A stretch of DNA of 64,000 bases from Haloferula helveola (lineage in GTDB: Bacteria; Verrucomicrobiota; Verrucomicrobiia; Verrucomicrobiales; Akkermansiaceae). The notes under the pieces are model-generated. The model was not told the DNA's origin, ran no database searches, and was given only the letters and a program-made list of their open reading frames with translations. Both the position numbers and the translations under genes were made by a program. This document shows, one piece after another, positions 58,145-64,000 of this stretch (within the stretch, counting starts at the first letter, position 1; each line of letters begins with the position of its first letter). The stretch covers positions 2,170,001 through 2,234,000 of the forward strand of contig NZ_AP024702.1 of NCBI RefSeq assembly GCF_037076345.1, in the 5' to 3' direction.

Positions 58145-59290
58145 CTATTGCCCCACAAACCAACCCTTCGCGGTCGGATCGGCGGTGAAGAAGTCGGTCA
58201 GCATCTTGGCGACCTTGGCCCGGCCGCTCTCGCTCGGGTGCGTCCCGTCGGCAACGAAGTCCTCCCGATTCCACACCAGCCCGTCGGACGCCCGCGGCCG
58301 CACGCCATCGGCCCAGAAGTACGGCCCCCACATTACCAGTGGCGACTTCACCTCACCGGACTCCGGATCCCAGCTCAGCTCCGGCTTGCCGGCGATCTGG
58401 TCGCGGATCAGCCAACGCACGGAAAAAGCGGTGGCGAACGACTCCGGCTCCGGATGCCTCCCCGAGTAGCCGCCGTAGGTCCGGCTCGAAAGGTACGCGA
58501 GCCGCAGGTTCGGAAACCTCGCCTGCGCGCGATTGAGGATCTCGACGAGGTGCTCGTGCAGCACGCGGGCGTTGTCCATCTCGTCCGGCAGCGGCTTCAG
58601 TTCGGCCTGCTTGACCCACAGCACCTGCACCTGCTCCGGACTCACCCCGGCGGCGACCAATCGGGCGTCAAGCCTCGACCAGGTCCGCTCGGCATTCCTC
58701 ACCGTCCACTCGCTGGCCGACTGGCCGCCCTGCGCACCGTCGACCAGCACGACGCTCTTCGCTTTCCTCGGGTCGGTGTCGATGCTCCGTTGGAACGCGG
58801 AAAACTCCTGCGTGGTGTTCGACATCCCGATCGAGAGCAACACGATCTTCCCTTCCTCATCCGGCTCGCCCTTCTTGTTCAGAGGCCGAACCTTCGGAAC
58901 CTGCTTGGCAAAGGCCGCCATCAGCGAGTCCGGAGGGGTGTTACGCCCTCCGCCGTAAAGACCGCCGTCCTCACCCCGGTAGTCGGCATCCGCCGCCATG
59001 CAGCAAAGCGGTTCGATCCCGACCGACGATTTGCCGACGTTCGCGTTTCTACCCCCTTCGCGACGGGTATTCGGATTGGCACCGTTCCGACGCTGAGCCC
59101 GGATCTCCTTGGCCCGGTCGAGATAGGCCCGCTCGTCGTCCGAAAGCTGTCCACCGGACCTTTGCTTCTGCAGCAGCTCCTTGGCCCGCTGCATGTCGAT
59201 CGGCTCGTCGGCAGCATCCGCCGGAACCGTCGCCGCTGCGCACACCACCGCCAGCAACACCGTCGCGAGGTTTCTCGAAAAGCGGTTCAT
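58145..59290 (-). CDS. Exported SGNH/GDSL-type hydrolase
   Basis: A 381-residue secreted esterase-type protein. The signal peptide is MNRFSRNLATVLLAVVCAAA ending near ADA; an Arg/Gln-rich helical segment follows (KELLQKQRSGGQLSDDERAY). The SGNH core shows block I KIVLLSIGMSNTTQEF (Ser in GMSN), block II DGAQGGQSASEW, and block V VADGTHPSESGRAKVAKM (Asp-x-x-His). Secreted esterases of this type deacetylate or de-esterify polysaccharides; the substrate is not evident. Its start overlaps the stop of the SprT-like gene by one base (TGATG), so translation is coupled. Confidence 0.82.
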   Translation of the reverse strand: MNRFSRNLATVLLAVVCAAATVPADAADEPIDMQRAKELLQKQRSGGQLSDDERAYLDRAKEIRAQRRNGANPNTRREGGRNANVGKSSVGIEPLCCMAADADYRGEDGGLYGGGRNTPPDSLMAAFAKQVPKVRPLNKKGEPDEEGKIVLLSIGMSNTTQEFSAFQRSIDTDPRKAKSVVLVDGAQGGQSASEWTVRNAERTWSRLDARLVAAGVSPEQVQVLWVKQAELKPLPDEMDNARVLHEHLVEILNRAQARFPNLRLAYLSSRTYGGYSGRHPEPESFATAFSVRWLIRDQIAGKPELSWDPESGEVKSPLVMWGPYFWADGVRPRASDGLVWNREDFVADGTHPSESGRAKVAKMLTDFFTADPTAKGWFVGQ

Positions 59291-59850
59291 CAGGGATCCA
59301 ACCCGGTCGCCGCGCAATGGTCGCGCTCCACCAGTTGAAACCGCTTGTCGAAGCGCCCGCCCGCGTGGGCCTTGCAACACGTGAAGCAGGCCGCGGCACG
59401 ACGCAGACGACGCACCCGCTCGATGCCGGTGCCACACACCGGGCACTCGTAGCGGAAGCGCCGCTTCTGACGCGACCGCGGGAGCGGCAACCGATGCCTC
59501 GCCGATTCGCCAGCAATGCCGAGGTCCGCACACGCGAAGCGCCACTCGGGCCCGTGGGGGGCGATCCGTTTGCGCCCGGCGCGGGCGTGGGCCACGAGGT
59601 GCGCCAGCTCGTGGAGCAGCGTCCGGCGGATCTCATCATCGCCAAACTCCCGCAGGCGCGGGTTCAATTCGATCACTCCCTGCCCCGGCCAGGCGCGTCC
59701 GGCGGTCGAACGCAGCCGGGGATTCCACACGACCCGCAGATCGGAGGCCAGCGATCGCAATCCCAAGCGGTGCGCTTCGGCCGATGCAAGGCGGGTCCTT
59801 TCCTCGTCGGGCAGACCCCGCACCTCCACTTTCCACCTCCCGAATCGCAC
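59290..59850 (-). CDS. SprT-like zinc metalloprotease-family protein
   Basis: A 186-residue protein. The SprT zinc site is RRTLLHELAHLVAHARAGRK with His80-Glu81 and His84, and a third ligand His99 in APHGPEWR. A zinc-ribbon-like pair of Cys motifs follows (YECPVCG, ACFTCC). SprT-like proteins act on protein substrates, sometimes on DNA-protein crosslinks in eukaryotes (SPRTN); bacterial roles are unclear. GTG 59850 is the usable start. Coupled to the following SGNH gene, though no functional link is evident. Confidence 0.88.
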   Translation of the reverse strand: MRFGRWKVEVRGLPDEERTRLASAEAHRLGLRSLASDLRVVWNPRLRSTAGRAWPGQGVIELNPRLREFGDDEIRRTLLHELAHLVAHARAGRKRIAPHGPEWRFACADLGIAGESARHRLPLPRSRQKRRFRYECPVCGTGIERVRRLRRAAACFTCCKAHAGGRFDKRFQLVERDHCAATGLDP

Positions 59851-59937
59851 CCCGCCCGATTAGCACCCGCGGCACCCGATGGCAAACCGACGATCCGGAC
59901 TGGAGCCTGACGCAGGACCGGCGATAGTCAGGCAGCC

Positions 59938-61320
59938 GTGAGTTCACCGCCACCCGCCACACGACCAACCGCCTCGAACCGCCTGAGGCCGTGGCTTTAC
60001 TCGTTCTACAGCCACGGCACCGCGATGAACCACTTCCTCCGCCGCCGGATCCGGCCGGCCGGGATGGGCCTGCTGCTGGTCGGCGTGGTGCTCGCCTGCC
60101 TCGCCGGCGGCCAGGCGTCCGACGCCGTCTTCCGCCTGCTCTCGTTCGCCTTCACGCTCGGCTGCCTCGCACTCTTCTGGCTGCCCTTCCGCGGCGCCCG
60201 GCTTGAGATCCGTCGCGACCTCCCGCAGCATGCCACCGCGGGCGTGCCGGTCCGGCTGCGCTACCACATCACCAACCGCGGGCGCGGGCTGCGGAACGCC
60301 TGGCTGCTCGAGTCGCCGCCCGACCCGCGCCCGGCACGGCAGCAGTTCATCCATGCCCATGAGCCCGGCGAGGAAAAGCGCAACCTCTTCGACCGCGCCT
60401 TCGCCTACTACTGCTGGAACTGGCTCTGCGAACGGCGCCTCGCCTTCGACCCGCTGCCATCGGAGGAATCCCTCGCACTGCGACGCGGCGAACAGCAGAC
60501 GATCGTCGCGGAGCTGACCCCACGCCGCCGCGGGCTGGTCCCGCTCGACGACCTGCGCCTGCTGCTCCCCGACCCGCTCGGCTTTTATCAGCGGAGCGTG
60601 AAGGTCGACGGCGGCGACGCCACCCTCGCCATCCTGCCGCGGCGCCACCGCCTGCCGAACGTCGAGCTCCCGGGCACCGCACGTTTCCAGCCCGGCGGCG
60701 ACGCGACCTCGCGGAACACGGGGCCATCGGGCGAGTTCGTCGCGCTCCGCGACTACCAGCCGGGTGACCCGCCGCGGCTCATCCACTGGAAGAGCTGGGC
60801 ACGCACCGGCAAGCCGATCATCAAGGAGCTCGAAGACAGCTTCTACCCGCGCCACGGGCTGATTCTCGATACCTTCCCCGAGGCCGGCGACGAGGAGCTA
60901 TTCGAGGAGGCCGTCTCGGTCGCGGCTTCGTTCGTTTCCGCCATCGACACGCGCGAGTGCCTGATCGAGCTGATGTTCATCTCCGGTCGCGAGCAGGTCG
61001 TCACTGCCGGACGCGGCACCGGGCGGGCCGAAGGCTTGCTCGAGGTGCTTGCCGGCGTCGAGCCGTCGCCCAAGCCCGAGTTCGATTCCCTCAAACGGCT
61101 TGTGATGCGCCACTCGGAGGACCTCGCCGGCTGCCTCGCGGTGCTCTCGGGTTGGTCGGACGAGCGCGCGCGTCTCCTCCAGCGCCTTGCCGCCGCGGGC
61201 ATCGAGATCGCCGCGATCGTCGTCTGCGACGAAATGCCCGCCGTCATCCGTCCCCGCACCCACTTCGTCCGGTCCGGCCACCTCGCCGAAGACCTGATGA
61301 AACTTCCGGACAAGCTCTGA
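59938..61320 (+). CDS. DUF58 protein
   Basis: A 460-residue protein with an N-terminal hydrophobic pair (MGLLLVGVVLACLAGGQASD; LLSFAFTLGCLALFWLPF), a beta-sandwich (ATAGVPVRLRYHITNRGRGL), and the DUF58 vWA-like core with its signature RDYQPGDPPRLIHWKSW and ARTGKPIIKELE. DUF58 proteins are usually encoded with MoxR AAA ATPases and transglutaminases in envelope or metalloenzyme assembly; here the MoxR ATPase is not adjacent, but the transglutaminase is. GTG 59938 gives the longest plausible N-terminus. First gene of the two-gene unit. Confidence 0.9.
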   Translation: MSSPPPATRPTASNRLRPWLYSFYSHGTAMNHFLRRRIRPAGMGLLLVGVVLACLAGGQASDAVFRLLSFAFTLGCLALFWLPFRGARLEIRRDLPQHATAGVPVRLRYHITNRGRGLRNAWLLESPPDPRPARQQFIHAHEPGEEKRNLFDRAFAYYCWNWLCERRLAFDPLPSEESLALRRGEQQTIVAELTPRRRGLVPLDDLRLLLPDPLGFYQRSVKVDGGDATLAILPRRHRLPNVELPGTARFQPGGDATSRNTGPSGEFVALRDYQPGDPPRLIHWKSWARTGKPIIKELEDSFYPRHGLILDTFPEAGDEELFEEAVSVAASFVSAIDTRECLIELMFISGREQVVTAGRGTGRAEGLLEVLAGVEPSPKPEFDSLKRLVMRHSEDLAGCLAVLSGWSDERARLLQRLAAAGIEIAAIVVCDEMPAVIRPRTHFVRSGHLAEDLMKLPDKL

Positions 61321-61382
61321 TGACGGTTCCGGCCGCCATCTCCACTAGCGTGCGCCCGCAAACCGAGCCACATTGAAACACC

Positions 61383-63539
61383 GTGAAAAGCGCTGACGAT
61401 AACCCGACATCCCCGCCGACGCGACGGGACCGGGAGTTGGCGGACACCCGGCCCGCACCCCGCCTGCTGCTCGGGGCCAGCCTGTTGCTGTGGGGCGGCA
61501 TCACCGGCCGGCCGCTGATCGGCCTCATCATCGCCGTGGCGGTCGAGGCCGCACACTGGACACGCACCCGCTGGGAGTTCGGCAATCCCGCCTACCTCCG
61601 CGCCTGGCAGGTCGCGATCCTCCTGCTCGTCCTTACGGTGGGTGTCGTCTGGCTCGACTCTTCGGCCATCTCCGCCTTGCCGAACGCGATGACCTGGCTG
61701 CCGGTGATCCTGTTCCCTCTCCAGTTCGTCCAGAGCTACGGGATTCGTCGTAGCATGTCGCTGGCAAACCTTTCCCTCTTCCTGCGCAAGCGCCGTGAGC
61801 ACTCCCGCAAGCACGGGCTGCCGTTCCGCGACATCCGTTTCTGCTTCGATCACGTCTACTTCTGCTCGGTGCTGATCTCGGCCTCGCTCGGCCAGCACTC
61901 GCGCTCGGCATTCCTCTTCGTCGCTTCGGTGGTGCTCGTGATCTGGTGGTTCATTCCGCGGCTGTCCGGCAAGCGCATGAAGCCGGTCAGCGCCGGCCTG
62001 ATGCTCCTCACCGCCGTCGGCGGCGGCTACGCCGGAGAGAAGATTCTCGACTACGCCTATGAACGCCTGCTGATCGGCCGCTACCAGCTCGGCTCGCTTG
62101 AATACTCCCGACACACCCGCACCGCCATCGGCGACCTCGGAGAAATCAAGCAGTCGCCGGAGATCCAGTGGCGGCTGATCCCGCGTCATGGCGAACTGCC
62201 GCGACTGCTGCGGGTTTCGTCCTACAACAACTACCTCAACACCTACTGGAGCACGAAGCTGCCGAAGCGGGTGGGCGAAGAGGACTCGGAACCGCTGGAG
62301 TTCCAGGAACTTCAGTCGGTCGGCATCGAGGACCCGTTCCGGATCACCGCCCAGAACGCCGACACCACCACCGCCACCAGCCCGGCTTTTCCGCAGTTCA
62401 CGGTGCGGGGCGGCACCCCGCGAAAGGACCTCTTCCCGCTGCCGGCCAATGCCGGAAGCATGGTGCTTCCCGCCCAGAACATCGAAATCAACGCCTTCGG
62501 CTCGCTCCGCGTCGACCCGCAACACCCGGTCGCCGATGCCCTCATCCTCTGGGGCGACCCGATGGACACCGCCCTGCCTCCGTGGAGCGACCCCGGTGAT
62601 CCCGATCGTGAATCGCCCGATCTCCAGATTCCCAATAACGAGGAACCGGCGATCCGGCGCTTTGTCGACCAGCTCGGCATCCGCGACCTGCCACTGAAAG
62701 AGAAGGTGGCCGTGCTGCGCGGCCATTTCGCCCGCGAGTTCACCTACACGCGCTATCTCTCCCTCCCGGATCCGAAGGCGCAGGATGAATACGAACGCGC
62801 CAATTTCATCTCGCTGTTCCTTGAGGAAACGAAACGCGGCCACTGCGAGTACTTCGCCACCGCCACCGTGTTCCTGCTTCGCGAATGCGGAGTTCCTACC
62901 CGGTACGCCACGGGCTTCGCCGTCGTCGAGCGCGACCCGGACAGCGGCGAGGCGCTGCTCCGCGGCACCCACGGTCACGCATGGTGCACCGCGTGGGACG
63001 AGGCACGCCAAACGTGGATCGACGTCGATCTGACACCGCCCGACTGGTCCGGCACCGAAACGCCCTACATGCCCGCGTGGCAAGGCCTGCTCGATCGCTG
63101 GCAGATCCTCCGCGACAACATCCTCGTCTGGCGGAGCCAACCGGGAAACATGGCCATCGCCATCGTCATCGTCTGCCTGCCATTGGTCGCGGGCGCGGCA
63201 CTCGCCGCCCGGCGCCTCTGGCGATCGAAACGCCAGGTCGGCCCGTATCGCGACCGTAAGGCCGCCAAGGCCGCGCTCGCCCTGTCGCCGCTCGGACTGC
63301 TCGAAAAGCCCGCTACCAAACACCTCGGCGAGCGTCCTCTCGGCACGCCGTTGAGCCGCTGGTTGCTCGACGTCCGCCCGGCATTGGCGAGCACGGATCA
63401 GCTCGACGAAGCCATCGAGATCCACCGCCGGCTCCGTTTCGACCCGACCGCCGACGCCGACAGCCTCCGCTCCCGCCTCGAGTCCCTCGTCGCCCCCCTC
63501 CGCCGCGAGCTCAAGCGCGTCCCGCGTCGTCAGGCCTGA
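61383..63539 (+). CDS. Membrane-bound transglutaminase-like protein (TgpA type)
   Basis: A 718-residue protein with five or six N-terminal helices (LLLGASLLLWGGITGRPLIG; VAILLLVLTVGVVWLDSSA; MTWLPVILFPLQFVQSY; ...), a large periplasmic part and one C-terminal helix (MAIAIVIVCLPLVAGAALAA). The transglutaminase core is around residues 480-550: Cys in KRGHCEYFATATVF, His in GTHGHAWCTAWD and Asp in WIDVDLTPPDW. The DUF3488/TgpA layout fits. It may cross-link or cut cell-envelope proteins. GTG 61383; 62 bases after the DUF58 gene, likely the same operon. Confidence 0.9.
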   Translation: MKSADDNPTSPPTRRDRELADTRPAPRLLLGASLLLWGGITGRPLIGLIIAVAVEAAHWTRTRWEFGNPAYLRAWQVAILLLVLTVGVVWLDSSAISALPNAMTWLPVILFPLQFVQSYGIRRSMSLANLSLFLRKRREHSRKHGLPFRDIRFCFDHVYFCSVLISASLGQHSRSAFLFVASVVLVIWWFIPRLSGKRMKPVSAGLMLLTAVGGGYAGEKILDYAYERLLIGRYQLGSLEYSRHTRTAIGDLGEIKQSPEIQWRLIPRHGELPRLLRVSSYNNYLNTYWSTKLPKRVGEEDSEPLEFQELQSVGIEDPFRITAQNADTTTATSPAFPQFTVRGGTPRKDLFPLPANAGSMVLPAQNIEINAFGSLRVDPQHPVADALILWGDPMDTALPPWSDPGDPDRESPDLQIPNNEEPAIRRFVDQLGIRDLPLKEKVAVLRGHFAREFTYTRYLSLPDPKAQDEYERANFISLFLEETKRGHCEYFATATVFLLRECGVPTRYATGFAVVERDPDSGEALLRGTHGHAWCTAWDEARQTWIDVDLTPPDWSGTETPYMPAWQGLLDRWQILRDNILVWRSQPGNMAIAIVIVCLPLVAGAALAARRLWRSKRQVGPYRDRKAAKAALALSPLGLLEKPATKHLGERPLGTPLSRWLLDVRPALASTDQLDEAIEIHRRLRFDPTADADSLRSRLESLVAPLRRELKRVPRRQA

Positions 63540-63687
63540 GATCCACTCCCCCCGCTTCAGGCGCTCCGTCCGCAACCCCGGCTCCTTACATTCCCCTCAC
63601 AAACTTTTACCTTCCCCATACGAACGCCGCATCAGGCGCAAATGCGGCCAGGCAGAATGGATGACGAATCAAGTCACCCACCCTGCC

Positions 63688-63891
63688 ATGAAAACGCTCG
63701 ACCTCCTCGCCATCGCCTTCTTCGCCACCGCCTTCTCGCTCGTCTACTTCCTGCGGGACTCCCCATCGGAGCCCGAGACCCCGGCCGCCGAAGTCGCCAC
63801 CTCCGAATCCGAGGACGATTACGAGTTCCAAGGCATCGGTTTCTCCACCGCCTCCGCCTGGATCGACAACGACCAACCGGCCGGACGCTGA
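63688..63891 (+). CDS. Small signal-anchored acidic protein
   Basis: A 67-residue protein starting MKTLDLLAIAFFATAFSLVY, one membrane helix, then an acidic tail (SPSEPETPAAEVATSESEDD) and FQGIGFSTASAWIDNDQPAG. No family recognised. An earlier ATG at 63661 would add nine residues ahead of the helix. Coding potential is supported by the membrane-helix start and the high third-position GC. The 109 bases to the window edge hold nothing I recognise. Confidence 0.5.
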   Translation: MKTLDLLAIAFFATAFSLVYFLRDSPSEPETPAAEVATSESEDDYEFQGIGFSTASAWIDNDQPAGR

Positions 63892-64000
63892 TTTCGGGTG
63901 CGCCCGCCCGGAGCGTCTCTCGGATTCAGGGGACACGGCCCAAAACCCAAGGTCCTCCGGCGCTTCGAGCGGGTCACCCATCGACCGTTTGCCAAATGTA

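Noticed and set aside
60843-63575. 910-codon minus-strand open frame
   Set aside because: Antisense to the DUF58 and transglutaminase genes, which have catalytic motifs.

Overview
The window is GC-rich, densely coded bacterial chromosome, most plausibly from a Verrucomicrobiota (Verrucomicrobiales-like) organism. Pointers are an SHD1-domain secreted hydrolase, a GxxExxY protein in its own repeat-bounded cassette, a large protein of autotransporter-associated beta-strand repeats, several exported proteins ending in a 'NGLEWILGGDP/NLLEYALGGDP'-type module, a lysine/alanine-rich histone-like protein fused to a DUF2934-like tail, and frequent GTG starts with few Shine-Dalgarno sites. The taxonomic call is inference; no rRNA gene or other decisive marker is present.

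Layout. 1-11 kb: the N-terminal half of uvrB (cut by the left edge), a GT4 glycosyltransferase, small membrane proteins, a probable SRP RNA, a PagL-like lipid A deacylase, a GH43 arabinanase, a two-lectin-domain membrane protein, lysS, and a coupled pair encoding a thrombospondin-3-type protein and an exported Hcp-like protein. 11-26.5 kb: amylosucrase, CvfB, a DEDD-like exonuclease, then a module of a 1707-residue AAA+ ATPase, a YqiK-type flotillin and a YqiJ/NfeD-like membrane protein, interrupted by a 448-bp GxxExxY cassette; then a LolC/E-type permease and a MerR-type regulator divergent from a sigma-70 factor. 27-45 kb: RNA methyltransferase, FG-GAP protein, SHD1 hydrolase, exported trypsin-like protease, Lgt-like protein, azurin, mscL, lpdA, GYF_2 and CAP-domain proteins, ribD, an SDR, tsaE, rplU-rpmA, pyrE and a HAD phosphatase. 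45-57 kb: an OmpA-domain envelope protein, the histone-like protein, homoserine dehydrogenase, a GntR/LacI-type regulator beside a likely operator, a 1338-residue beta-repeat surface protein, and an operon of two exported Hcp-like proteins plus a HemK-like methyltransferase. 57-64 kb: a YjdF-like membrane protein, a 399-bp repeat element, an SGNH hydrolase, a SprT-like protein, and a DUF58-transglutaminase pair.

The most interesting material is (a) three signal-peptide-bearing Hcp-fold proteins with no type VI secretion genes nearby, two of them in an operon with a methyltransferase; (b) the giant ATPase-flotillin-YqiJ-like module; (c) mobile or palindromic DNA: the GxxExxY cassette, a hairpin repeat found once between genes and once in frame inside the ATPase gene, and several repeat families; and (d) an SRP RNA candidate with an enlarged apical loop. 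No tRNA, rRNA, CRISPR, insertion sequence with transposase, or prophage was seen.
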